Positions 13,500-24,157 of a DNA stretch of 64,000 nt are shown here, piece by piece (the stretch's first letter is position 1; every line of letters begins with the position of its first letter). The stretch comes from Lates calcarifer (Eukaryota > Chordata > Actinopteri > Centropomidae). The position numbers were made by a program, and so were the translations under genes. The stretch lies in assembly GCF_001640805.2 (NCBI RefSeq), contig NC_066856.1, forward strand, positions 15,785,087 to 15,849,086, in the 5' to 3' direction. The notes under the pieces are model-generated. The model saw only the letters and a program-made list of their open reading frames with translations, did no database searches and had not been told where the DNA came from.

Positions 13500-13503
<4 letters not shown>
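12043..13503. other. Gene-free stretch with one CNE-like block
   Basis: Positions 12590-12760 are non-repetitive, with TCTGCATAATCCAG and AATCAATTAGTCAGAG, and may be regulatory. Positions 12770-12850 are a pyrimidine-then-purine run. The open frame at 13142-13432 has no recognisable family and no splice boundaries. Confidence 0.3.

Positions 13504-13540
<37 letters not shown>
13504..13540. repeat. (AC)n microsatellite
   Basis: About 18 uninterrupted AC units. It produces a Val-Cys repeat in a minus-strand frame, which is not a real protein. Confidence 0.95.
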
Positions 13541-13542
<2 letters not shown>

Positions 13543-13574
13543 AGAGTACATTTATTTTCTCTAATCCCTTTCAT

Positions 13575-13650
13575 GGTGCTGTGGGACTGGGGCCTGTCCC
13601 AGTGTGTACTGGGAGGAAGTCAGTGAAATACCCTGGACAGGTTGTGAGTA
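13575..13650. repeat. Teleost interspersed repeat fragment
   Basis: GGTGCTGTGGGACTGGGGCC, then TGTCCCAGTGTGTACTGGGA and ACCCTGGACAGGTTG. This matches the frequent teleost repeat segment with 'GGAGCCTATCCCAGC' and 'ACCCTGGACAGGTCG' as I remember it. It lies directly after a CA microsatellite, a common arrangement. Confidence 0.5.
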
Positions 13651-16468
13651 CATAAGAGAGCTAACAGAGATAAACAGACACATTCCTATATGCAAGTCTC
13701 TTCCTCTTATGCTTCTGCATTCTTGTTTTCTCTTGTGAATAAAACTAATCTAATCTGTTACTGTACTGTGAGAAAGAACACAAGAAAGTCATGCCAACTT
13801 TATGTAATTCTTACAATAGCTGTACATCATGTGAAAATTATGGGAAAAAATGTATTCACTACAGTCAAAAAGTATCGCATCAAATATGTTGAATAAACAT
13901 CTGCTTGTTACCCTGTCACTGTGACATAACCTATAATATAGAAGGGATTTACAATTGTGCATTAAGGTTAAGGAGTATTATTATGGACATATCCAAATTG
14001 CCACTGCACTGTAGCTGAAGTCCACTTTCTCAACTACACACTGGGATTTGGTGGCCATAACTCCATACACCATACACCATATGAAGACTATGATAACTAT
14101 GATAGAGCTTTTGCTGCTTGTGTTTTCTCCCATGAGTTGACAGTGCTGATAGAGATTGTGGATAGAGAAGACAACATAAAGCAAATTACAAATCATAGGC
14201 CTTGTAATTCCCTCCTTTTCAGTAACACATCTACCAAAGCCATTACCGCTGCAAAGCCTCTGTTCGCTGCAATTGTCGCTCTCTATTACAGTAACTGAAA
14301 TAGTGGAGACACAGTAAGTGTACAGCAGCAGTCTCCTATTCAGTAATGTGACAAAACCTTAACTTCCCATTTACCCTCTATCACAAAGTGAGTTAAAGAA
14401 ACAAAAAAGTAAAATTGTGGGGAATATAATTAGAGCATAATACCACCTGATGTGTACACATATATTCAGCTAGTGTTGCAGTGTTCCTGTCAGTAGGTGA
14501 CTGAAACCTGTATGCAGCAAAACACTATTCCAGTCTTACACATCTCATGTTGTGCCATCTTAAAGATCATTAAACCTCATAAGAGTGGTGATGTTAATCA
14601 GAGACAAAAATATATAAGAATAGAAATGAATTTTCCAATGATAAATTAGGGTCTAAATGAAGAGTAGTCTCTTCCTTGTTTTTATGTGATGAAGTGATGT
14701 TTAATTTCTGGCTTATTGCCACTAAATTTATATGGAAAGGTACTTTCATGCCTTTTCCCATTATGTGAGCTACAGTACATCTGGCACATGTATGGATGCA
14801 GGTCCATCAAGTTAATTTATTTTTCCAATGTATGTACTTTGTTAATGCATATATGCACTTGCATAAGCATCTGTGTAGGGTACCTTTGTTCAGATGTGCT
14901 AGGCCTTTTCATCACACCCAGCTGGTTTATGATGTCATTGAAAACACCTGGCTGTCATCACCTGCCTCCTGATTGGCCACTGTTGATTGAAAGCCTGTTT
15001 CAGAAGCTCTGTAACATGTGCTGATGGTGGACACATCCAACTTTTTCACACTGTGTCGCTCTTTCAAAAGAATAAATTAATCCTTTTTTTGTATCTGAAA
15101 ATCCTGTTAGTCATTTGTCAGTATGTGGGCCTTTTGTCTGCCTGTTTGTTTTTGTAAAGCAGCTGCATCTTCAGTTGTTTTCTTGTTTGGAGTCACAAGT
15201 TCCAGTAAGTGTCTGCTAATCACAGAAAATAAAAAAGGATTTGAGGAGAATAATCACAGAAGATCATGCAGCATCACATTCATCACACTGTTTCAAAATT
15301 ATTCTCTGTGCCAGAGAGACCACAGAGGCCAATTGCACAAAACAAAAAACAGTAAGGAAAAAGAAGACTTAGTGGATGACAGTGACCAATGAGCACCACT
15401 GTACTCTCAGGCTGAACCCTGAGTCCATTTAATCTGGTGTTCCTTACTTTCTTATCACCCTACGGTATAGGCCCAGCATGCACTCAGATAGCTAGAAAAC
15501 CAGATCAAAAAGTCCATGTTTTACACAAGCTCTAACTTTCCAATAGTTGTCAGACTTTATCAGAAAAAGTGGCAGAGAGATGATTGTTGAAAAAGACAAA
15601 GGATACTGGATATATATATCATTTTGGTGGGTTTTAAGAGAAAGTTAGAATTTAGTATAAGAGCTGGAAAAATGAGGAGCTGGGATAAGAAAAGTGCTGT
15701 TAATGGAAAATAAGCAGAGTAAAAGTTGCAAGAATATACCAGTTCTATAAATATTTTCAGCTGCTGTGACCTCTAATTAGTTGACTCTACCAGGGGAGAA
15801 AAATGCAGTTTAGGGGTCAGAGCAAGGCCTCATCCTTCTGAACAATGAATGTGCTGACAAAAAATCAATGGCAAGGCTTTAGTATGACATTTCTTAACAT
15901 AACTATTTGTTGCAGCTCATAAAATATTTATTATGATGCATACTATAATGTTTTGGGAGAGAGATTTGAGCTTCAGGCTGCTTTATTCTCTCTTGGTGTT
16001 AATTCAGACAGGCTGTAGCAGAACAAAGCACAACTGTTGGTTTTTCAGACAAGCCTGAAGAATTTTGGAGATTTCAGAGCACAAAATTAAATCTCATAAA
16101 TCAGAATTATATCCAGCATGAAGGAAAATATGTTTCATATAATAAAGTCATAAATTAATACTCTGGCACAAGACTTATGAATCCTTTTCAGTGATTTGAG
16201 TACATCTGGTATTGTGCTCATTGACAACTGATTCTTGGAAAAGCAGGTGAGCCAATCAGAGCTTTGTAGGCGGGATTAAAGAATGCCAGGGCCAGAAAAG
16301 TAGCAACAAAAAACTGGGTACAAAAATGCGGACAACCATGAATCAGACTGAGGCAGCTACAGAGGTTGTTGTAAATCAACTTCAACAGCATTAACAACTA
16401 AAATGACAAACATTAAAGCTGCTGTAATACATATTTTAGACAAGATAAAACAGAGTAAGTGACTACTT
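13651..16468. other. Gene-free stretch, nothing firmly recognised
   Basis: The frame at 14716-15024 (102 codons, Cys/Leu-rich) and the frame at 15123-15392 have no domain signature and no splice frame. Positions 14900-15110 carry a CCAAT-type GATTGGCCA and an AATAAA at 15071-15076, which could be an LTR remnant, but the evidence is too thin to claim it. Confidence 0.35.
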
Positions 16469-16680
16469 GTGTGTGAAACTGGTCACCTGGAGTTGCAAAC
16501 CCACATAAAATTATCAGCCAACTCTGCAGTTCCCCTTACCGCTATGGAGCATTTAAGCACCTGTTTTTACCAAAAGTTGGAGGAGACCAAATTGAAGCTA
16601 AAGCTGTTTTCTCTGCCCTCAGGTGGTCAAAAAATTAGTTTAGTCAGGTTTGAGTTAACTGCTCTTAGCAACTGCAGATT
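16469..16680. repeat. Possible interspersed repeat, unclassified
   Basis: The series CTGGTCACCTGGAGTTGCAA, ACTCTGCAGTTC, GGAGCATTTAAGCACCTG and CTCAGGTGGTCAAAA reads like a dispersed teleost repeat I have seen before. No second copy was found in the window, so this rests on memory alone. An 81-codon frame runs through it and is probably incidental. Confidence 0.3.
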
Positions 16681-17689
16681 TCATGTCAACTTAAAACGAT
16701 GTGAACAGGAGTGATATGCCACGAATGACTGGTTAGGCCAAAATAATCTCCCCTTGCAAAAAGTAAATGGCCAACATGCCCACCTGAATAACATCTGAAT
16801 GAAGTGAAAATGAAATGGCAATTAATATCAATTACAGCTGAAAATTTAAAACACCAATTGTTCTTTGATAACAATAGTACTGAAGCAGAACTTCAGGCGA
16901 CAGCTAGCTGTCACTGTTTTACCAGTTTTCCCACCATAAAAAACATGAACAGATCAATGAGGTGTGACATACTAGTGAAAGCTATGACTCAACATCATAA
17001 AAGCAGGAGCAGTTAATCAAACACAGAAATTTTGAATACAAGGTTACCAACTTTCCTGTCACAATACCGCTGCAAGGGATACCCTTTGTTCTTTGCTGTT
17101 ACCCATTTTCTGTCACTGAAAATGCAACTTCATTGGAACAATTTTAACATGTACCAGTGACTCAGAAATCTCCAGAGACAGGGAAAGAATAATTACCACT
17201 TCTATTCCTGGGTGAACAGTAAAGCAGTCATTCAGGAATCCTCAAGTGGCCCACCAGTGCTGAAAGCCAACATGCTCAAGCTTTAAATGTGATAAGGCAG
17301 CAATTGATTTGCATGATCCACTTACGATTTTCAAGAAAATGTCTTTCCTCTGGAGAGAAATTAATCAACTTTGTGTATCTTGTCTTTTTAAAGAATAGTT
17401 TAAAAAGCAAAAGAAAAGAATACAGCACTTTACACTTAATTAGTTAAACACTGTAATAGTAACAGGCACTCTTTAAGATGCTAAAGACTAAAAACCACTC
17501 CGCCATACCACTTTCTGTGCATACAGATCAATTACAGATTGATTTTTATCTGTGGCAACACTGTCTTTTCAGAGGCACGTTTCCATGAATAGAACATTTT
17601 CATCACAGTGATTAGCAGAATGGATATTAGTTCTAAGGCTTTCCATGTGATGATTGTCCCAGACAGTTATCCTGTTTGAATAAATTAAA

Positions 17690-17935
17690 TCAAATCAAAG
17701 TTGTGTCCCTGGCTATGGGAACAGCGCATGCATCAGCCGCAGATTCACTTTCTCCTTGGGGAGGGGAAGCGGCCATTAGTCAAGAAAATGATTTGATCAC
17801 TTCTGTCAATGACAGCGTAGTGAACAAGCTCATTGCATCACTGAACACAGTGAGGGGCAATAACCTCGATCACATTCGCTTTCTCAGATGCTTTCAAGTT
17901 TGCTTTGTAGCCCAAGAATAGCAGCTCTTGTAAAG
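17690..17935. other. CNE-like block
   Basis: Non-repetitive, balanced composition. It includes GCGCATGCATCAGCCGCAGA and CTGTCAATGACAGCG (paired TGACAG/CTGTCA half sites, TALE-type). An 81-codon frame covers it (17676-17921), but I see no splice sites or domain. A regulatory element is the more likely reading, inferred from texture only. Confidence 0.3.
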
Positions 17936-18710
17936 TTGCACTACTTGCTGATGTTTTAGTCTGTTACCATCTGTCTTTGTGTAATGCATTATCATTTGGC
18001 TGTAGCTCATAAAAATTGAGTGAAAAGGCCTGTATTTCATTTAAACTTTTGCCTTAAAACTAAGCTTAAAATTTCCAGTAATATTCAGCCAACAGCCCTC
18101 TCAGTTATTCTGAAGAAATGTTGAATGAGGACCTTTTAATCTATCCCTCCCTGGTTTGGTTTTTGTTGTGGTCTCCAATATTTTTTCCAGGTCAGAAGCT
18201 TAATTCTGGTTTCTTAAGCCTGTTTGAAAACTCAAAGTACAGCACCAAACACCAACTGAGATGGTGTTCAAAAATTCAGAGCACCACCACCATGCTCTCA
18301 CAGCATTCAGAGCCGGATCGTTTCTCTGAGTGAAAAGTCCGTGTCATTTTAAAAATGCATCCTTGTTGGTCTGAGAAGCTGTGATGAAATGGAATAGCTG
18401 TGGTTTGGTTTTCATCCAGCATTAGAATTTTTGACCTTTGACCTCTCCATTAAATGCAACGCTAGCAGCAGCTGGTTCCATTTGCAGTATGCTGCCTGCT
18501 TTACTGTGTCTCCCGGTGCTCTAAGCTGAAAAACAGTCATGCAGATTGTCTCAATCAATGCTAGAAAGTAACACATTATTTTACCCACTAGCCTATATCT
18601 GTCTTGACTTAAGCTGATAATACCAATAGCCAATACCATTAGCTGTTGGTGCTGTATATGGTTTAGAGCAGAACACACTGAAATGTTAGGAGTTCTGAGA
18701 TAAAACACAT

Positions 18711-18968
18711 GAAACAGCTAATTTGGCTCTGTGGTAACAAAATTCACCTTCCTGCACCTCTTAAACTAGCTAATTAGCACATTCTATGTAATTTGTTTTC
18801 ATACAAAAACTTAAGTGTTATAACAACAACTGGCTTACTCTTCACACTGAGCTAAGCTAACCGTTACTTGCTGTAGCTTTATATTTAATGGACAGATATG
18901 AATGGTATCAAACCTTAATCTAACTCTCAGCAAATAAGCATATTTCTCAAAATATCAAACTAGTCCTG
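18711..18968. repeat. Family C repeat (foldback-type), copy 1
   Basis: The ordered words AACAGCTA, TTGGCTCTGTGG, ACCTTCCTGCACCTCTTAAA, CTGAGCTAAGCTAACCG, GCTGTAGCTTTATATTTA, CAGATATGA, TAACTCTCAGCAAATAAGCA and TTTCTCAAAATATCAAAC match a very common teleost non-autonomous foldback element that I remember, in diverged form with the middle lost. It resembles the shorter fragment at 44520-44657. Confidence 0.65.
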
Positions 18969-19119
18969 TCAAAAAGGAGAGACATGATCATTGTTTTCCA
19001 TGTAGTCAAGCACATAGCCCAACTGTGAAGCCCCCTCATGCGTATAAGCTGCCATCATCCACATGTCACATCACTGCTCAGGCTGCTGAAGTTGACCTTC
19101 TCATCAGGACAGAAGCACA

Positions 19120-19290
19120 CAATAAAAGGACAAGAAATTGGTGAGCCATTAACAAGGCCCGGGCTCTACGGGCTCCCAATCAATGGGAGAATATGCTTTT
19201 ATGATAGAGCCCCCAGATAATTTACTATCCCCATAAATGTGCTTTCAGTGATATTGCAGAGCTCAAAGGAATTTAGCACGGCATATATTC
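19120..19290. other. CNE-like block
   Basis: Non-repetitive, with AACAAGGCCCGGGCTCTACG and CCCAATCAATGGGAG, unlike the AT-rich DNA on each side. A 60-codon frame ends inside it and is probably chance. Possible regulatory element, untested. Confidence 0.3.
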
Positions 19291-19976
19291 CAAATGAATT
19301 GTCTATCAAAAAAATCACTTAACCCTGTGAGGGTTTGAACTGTGATAAAGGCCAGACTGGAGTGTGCAGGTGATGAGAGGCATCTATCAAAGTATTCATA
19401 CATTTCCTCATACTATTCAGTAGTCAGTGAAACAGGGGCATTGTTATATTATTTAAAATTTAGAACAAATGCATTACAACCACAAATCTTTAGCGACAGT
19501 TTTATTAAAATTCTGTTCTACTGATGACATATATTAAATATTGATATCTCATACATAGTAAAGTTGTTTGCTTCAACCTTGTTGAACCAAAGAAGGAACA
19601 ATATCTTCACAAAAAGTACTTTGGTCTTGTACAATTTCAAACATAATATCCTACAAATAACATATTTTTCTTCTCTCTTTCCCTCATGCATAGAACTGTG
19701 ACAGTAACAGAGGATCAAGGTAGAAAGATGTAAAAAGGAGAGACTGTAATAACTAATGATGTATGCCGTTAAATATAGGAACACAGATGAACTATTAGCA
19801 CCTTTTGCCACTAAACTTTATTGTCTAATCCTCATACTCCCTCTGGCTCTGTAGCCTCAAAAGTTTATGAAGTGTGGTGTGATGCAGTCTGACCCCAGCT
19901 GAACTCATGGCAGTCGGCCATTAAAGTGTACCCTCCACTCTCTTCCTCTTTCATCTCTCACCTATCTCTCCTGCAG

Positions 19977-20077
19977 CCCGGTCAGAGATTATCACCACAC
20001 GCAAGGGGCACCGGAACATAAACCAGCGCAGCAGGAAAATGAAGGTTGACTATGATCTGTACGGGAGTGGATGCTGA
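19977..20077 (+). CDS. Putative terminal coding exon, gene not identified
   Basis: A pyrimidine tract of about 45 bases (19931-19975) ends in CTGCAG at 19971-19976, a strong splice acceptor. The exon then opens with two bases completing a split codon, followed by 32 codons (19979-20074), TGA at 20075-20077 and an adjacent in-phase TAA at 20078-20080. The other two frames stop at 20019-20021 (TAA) and about 20047 (TGA). The peptide has a strongly basic stretch (TTRKGHRNINQRSRK) followed by an acidic tyrosine motif (DYDLY) and a C-terminal GSGC. DYDLY fits a tyrosine-sulfation context, so a secreted or membrane protein tail is possible; this is inference. GC and CpG content exceed the surrounding DNA. 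I do not recognise the gene, and no upstream exon is visible before it. It could be an alternative last exon, or chance. Confidence 0.4.
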
Positions 20078-20870
20078 TAATATACTGCTATCTGCTACAT
20101 TTATATTACTATTTCAAATGCATTAACAGGGTATGATATTAACAGTCAACCCAGCTTCTCTGGTCCCAAAGGCAGACACTCCTCATCTTTCCTCCTCCCT
20201 CTCTGCTCCTGTCTGTAGTGCAGCATGTAACCCAGCCTCCCTCTGCAGGACCTGCACACAGGCAGGAAGGAGATTTGGGCGGTCAGGACTCTGTGTTTTC
20301 TCCCTCAATGAGAACATGACTAAGAATAATAGCACTCAGTGATGCGTTGCAGCTGTCTGCACTGTTGTGCACAACAACATTGATTAGATTACTTCTCTGA
20401 CTAATGGCCACTTCCCCTCCCTTAGAGGAGAAAGTGAATCTCTATCTGATAGTCAGTCTTCCATTCAGTCCTGGCGCTCTCCACCACTTCTTTATCTACA
20501 GTGCATCCATCTTAGCTGACTCAGAAAAGGAGAAATCATTAAAAGTTTATTTGATATCCTCATTTTTTGTCACAAATTCAGCAAAAAATGTGAGCATACA
20601 AGCAGCAGCGTCCAGGTACTTGAGGAAGATGTACAGAAATGAATCAGCATCAACATTATCTATGCAGCTGAGGAGTAAACTTAAAATACAGTGCTGTGTT
20701 TGCCCTTTCCATTATGATTTTAAATGCTCACATGAGATCAGCATTCCCAGCAGTGTGAAGAGTTTCGCCTTAACCTTCATTCTTCACTCCAGAGTTTCTC
20801 TCTGCCTGGCCATAACCCTGACCATATTCCCACAGACGGCTTCCAACACTTCTAGTTAGCACTTCAATTG
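20078..20870 (+). other. Possible 3' untranslated region of the exon at 19977
   Basis: If the exon is real, this follows its stop codon. No canonical AATAAA was seen nearby; an ATTAAA variant is at 20538-20543. A 151-codon frame (20404-20859), the longest on the + strand, runs through it. Its product is Ser/Leu-rich with no domain, no signal peptide pattern and no recognised relatives, so I do not call it a gene. Confidence 0.2.
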
Positions 20871-21069
20871 CGATTCCTTACCTGACTCAAACACACCACA
20901 ACTACTGAATTTTAAAAGCATGCATAAAAAAACCTTGAAAATATGCAGTAAAAAACAGAGGGAAAAAGATACGATGGAAGAGGCTGAAGACTGTGGTCCA
21001 CCACTTAACTCCAATTAAAATGATGATTGCAGACTGGTGGAAATCTAAACCTTGAATTCTTATTCAACA

Positions 21070-21590
21070 AAGGTATGCTAGCAGTTCTGTGATGCTAATG
21101 TCAACATGCTAACATGCTTACAATGACAGTGCCAATATGCCAATGCCTGATATGCCAGGCATGTTTACCACAACCAACACAGTTTAGCATGTTGACATAG
21201 AAGTTGCTAAGAATGTCATTAGTTTAGCAGGTATTTGGTTATGAATGAAGTATGAGATGAGTTAAAATTTTGGCTAACAAGAAAAGCGAGTGTGTCACCA
21301 AAGTTATTACAATTCATTTTGAGGAGAATGTGAATGTGTGTGGCAAATTTTATGGCAATCCGCCAAATATTTGTTGATGCATTTCACTCAGAAAATGTCA
21401 CCTTATGGTGGTGCTAGCAATGAATTCAGGGGATTGCATTAGGGTGCTTTATTTGGGAGCCATGAATGTAAAAATGAAATGAAATAATCCAACTAGTAGA
21501 TGTTACACAAGATAGGTGAAAACTTTGACCTCTTGGTGGCAATGAAAACTTCACCAAGATCACCAATGTCATTGGGACTCATCCGCAAGA
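21070..21590. repeat. Family A repeat, largest block
   Basis: Starts with TGCTAGCAGTTCTGTGATGC and repeated CATGCTAACATGC words, followed by AATGTCATTAGTTTAGCAGG and TATTTGGTTATGAA. It continues with GTCACCAAAGTTATTACAAT, TTATGGCAATCC, CACCTTATGGTGGTGCTAG and CACCAAGATCACCAATGTCA. This order matches a highly repeated teleost element as I remember it. No open frame belongs to it and the ends are not clear. Confidence 0.65.
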
Positions 21591-22342
21591 AATCATGCAG
21601 TTTTGACAGCGCCAACCCCTCTGATGTGCACAGTGCTAATTGTCTGGAACAGTTTCGAAGCCATGTACTGTCTGGGAGTCAACAACATTTGGTAATTACA
21701 AGGGGATGTGAATCCTAATTGTTAGACACATACAGCACACACAGTCAGGACATTTAGTCCTCATGGGGCAGGAATTTGTTTCCCCCCTGACAGTTTACTG
21801 CCCATTTGTATATTCTCCTCTGTAATCCCTGTCGTCGACTCACATGGACAAATAAGCATTATAGTGTTTACTTGTACAATAACTTTGTCCAAACACACAT
21901 GGCTCCTTTCAGCACAACAGATGGATGCTTATTCTCTGCAAAGTGATGTGGTTTTAATCAGAAAACAAGCTGACAGGATCAATGAGATGTAATGGCAGGA
22001 TGCCTCCAAAATCTAGGGGCCATTGATCAAAATTTGATCAGGTATTGTCAATTTTCTGACGGGTTTAAGGTCTGGTTTGGTTTTGAAACACTCCCCCCTC
22101 ACAAATCATTGCTTATTACAGTCGTCTAGGGTTCTAATTTTCACTCCATTATGAATGAGTTGGTTGTTTGATGAGAGGCATCTGTCTCAGTTCCAATGTA
22201 TTATCACCAGCAGCCTGTTGGTAGAATGGACAGACAGTGCCGGTTTGGCAGGAAATACACAGGAAAATGCCCTGTGAAAATGAACCCATGTACTGTATGT
22301 GAGTCTATCTGACCACCATCTGCCATTGTTCAAAATAGCTGG
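21591..22342. other. Gene-free stretch, nothing recognised
   Basis: Mixed AT-rich sequence between a repeat block and a TG-rich tract. No coding signal. Confidence 0.4.
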
Positions 22343-22384
22343 CTGTGTATGTGTGAGTGTGTGTGTGTGTGTGTACGTGTGTAC
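22343..22384. repeat. Imperfect (TG)n microsatellite
   Basis: TG units interrupted by TA, GA and AC steps, directly read. Confidence 0.85.
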
Positions 22385-22514
22385 ATTTCTGTGTGAATGT
22401 TTGTTGTCTCCATCTGATGTTTGCTCAGTTAATCAATACCGGTGATGCTGTACTCAGATGACATATAGTCCAGGCATCCCTATCTCCTCACCCTAATCAG
22501 ATTAACACTGAATA

Positions 22515-22705
22515 CCATCTATACACACTGGCCTCCTGGCCAGGATTTGGAGCTCGGAGATGCTGCCAGCGACGCCACAGAAGGAGAGCAGGAACACTGT
22601 CTGAAAATTGCAAGTCTATTGGGAGCTTTGTCAAAATAACACCAGATTTTGTTGATAAGAAAGCAATTACAGGACCTTATAAACGTTCTGTGTATGTCAA
22701 ACAAA
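22515..22705. other. CNE-like block
   Basis: Non-repetitive sequence including TCTATTGGGAGCTTTGTCAA and AAGAAAGCAATTACAGGACC. The minus-strand frame of 63 codons over it lacks splice context. Possible regulatory element by texture. Confidence 0.3.
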
Positions 22706-22789
22706 CACACATGGTCAAGATTACAAGTCTCCAGAATGCAGGTGCATGATATCTCACAGGAACTTAATCTTGACTGAGGAAATTCATAA

Positions 22790-23200
22790 ATGAGCGGTGG
22801 AGATTGTATTCAAACTGGCAAACAGCTGAATGCAAACATTAGCTGCAATCATGAAAGCCATTTCTTGGATGATTTCTATCAGCGAGAGCCAATTCCACAC
22901 AGGGTAGTGGCATCAGCACGGAGCATTTTTTCCAATGGGTAAGGGAAAACACTTGCGCTCCTCTACGTTTGGAATTGTTTCATATTTCTATTCCTGCCTC
23001 CTCATCCATGTAATACCATTCTCTCATAATCAGTTGAGGATTTAATTTCACAGAAAGGATTCAAAACAAATGGATCCGGCAGCCGTCTGCTATTCACCAT
23101 ATTCATCCATCTCCTCCTTATTGAAAATCATTCTGCGAGGCCTCCCTGCTCTCCGTAAATCCATTTAATTTACTGAACTGGCTCCTCTGAGCTTTTTTTT
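22790..23200. other. CNE-like block, long
   Basis: About 400 bp of non-repetitive sequence with TAAT/ATTA cores (CTCATAATCAGTTGAGG, TAAATCCATTTAATTTACTG) and no open frame. It runs directly into the CpG-rich patch that follows. A developmental enhancer cluster is a reasonable guess; conservation in other fish would settle it. Confidence 0.35.
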
Positions 23201-23207
23201 TTCTTAG

Positions 23208-23388
23208 CCTGTATTCCTGACAGTCATGTTCATTTGGAGAGGAAACAATATCAAATCAATCAAAGTTCAGCCGGCCTCAGCCTCTTCACCTTGATGTGAT
23301 TTTAGCTGTCGTCGTCTCCCTGATTGGCTGGGATCTCCTCAAGCGCCTCGCCAAGTGGAAACAGATCCCGTCGACAGGGGGGACAAAG
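23208..23388 (+). other. Exon-like segment in a CpG-rich patch
   Basis: Preceded by GCTTTTTTTTTTCTTAG (acceptor-like) and followed by ACAAAG|GTAAAC (donor-like), 181 bases with one frame open throughout and on to a stop at about 23419. The open frame contains the hydrophobic run VILAVVVSLIGW followed by a basic stretch (KRLAKWK). No family is recognised. CpG dinucleotides are concentrated from 23260 to 23480, unlike the rest of the window. Competing readings are a CpG-rich regulatory element with a CCAAT-type GATTGGCTGG, or the edge of a CpG island. The coding reading is the weaker one. Confidence 0.2.
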
Positions 23389-23480
23389 GTAAACACGGAC
23401 GGGTGTCGAGTCAAATGAAAAAGGGGGAGCCGCGCACAATCACCAAGTCATTACGATGCCGGTCATCCCTTGAAGAAGTG
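23389..23480. other. CpG-rich, CNE-like continuation
   Basis: Contains CACGGACGGGTGTCGAGTCA, AGCCGCGCACAATCACC and TACGATGCCGGTC. CpG is strongly depleted elsewhere in the window, so its retention here suggests germline hypomethylation or selection. Confidence 0.35.
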
Positions 23481-24116
23481 GAAACATGCACAGTCTGTTT
23501 TTCTTTTGTCAAGAGCTCTCAGAAATCCCATTGACCCCTGCCTCTGTGTGTGAGATGATTTTTTTTTCTTTAGACTAGCTTACGTTCTCAGCTGTGAAAA
23601 TGGATTCACAAACTTACAGTTGTATTTAAATTTATTAAACCAGACCCATGACATTAATATTTTCATGTGGAATTATATTTAAAAAAATCCAACTGCAAAA
23701 AGGCAGGTTTTATGAATTCTCACATTCACCACTGACACCAAATGAAAATAAAATAGCCACTAAATTACATGACAGATATATTTTCACAAAAACTTATTTC
23801 ACTAAAACCTATTTCTCACTTCTAATCACATATCAAGAGTTGGCAATGACTTTTTCTCGCTCTTCCACATTAATTATGTATTCTCCGGTAATTTTCATTA
23901 ATTACAGAAATGCCTGCAGTTAATCATCATTATTCTCTTTGGGTATTTGAGTTATTTTCCGTATTCAAAGGTCGAGGAACTTGTACGTGTTGATAAGAAA
24001 TCGTCACAGCGATCACTTCTGCACTGTGGGCATGAATAGAAAACAGCTTTTAGAGAAGAAAAAAGGAGTGCCCTGTGGCAATTTAGATGACTATTAATTT
24101 GACCTCTCTGCATTAA

Positions 24117-24120
<4 letters not shown>

Positions 24121-24155
<35 letters not shown>
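24121..24155. repeat. (TG)n microsatellite
   Basis: About 17 uninterrupted TG units. Gives a Thr-His repeat in a minus-strand frame, which is not a real protein. Confidence 0.95.

Positions 24156-24157
<2 letters not shown>

Noticed and set aside
14716..15024. 102-codon Cys-rich plus-strand frame
   Set aside because: Cysteines are scattered without a recognised spacing pattern and there is no signal sequence.
14900..15110. Possible LTR with CCAAT-like and AATAAA words
   Set aside because: Neither ends nor relatives are recognisable; too weak to annotate as a mobile element.
20404..20859. 151-codon plus-strand open frame
   Set aside because: No domain, signal peptide or family resemblance, no splice support; kept only as possible 3' UTR.
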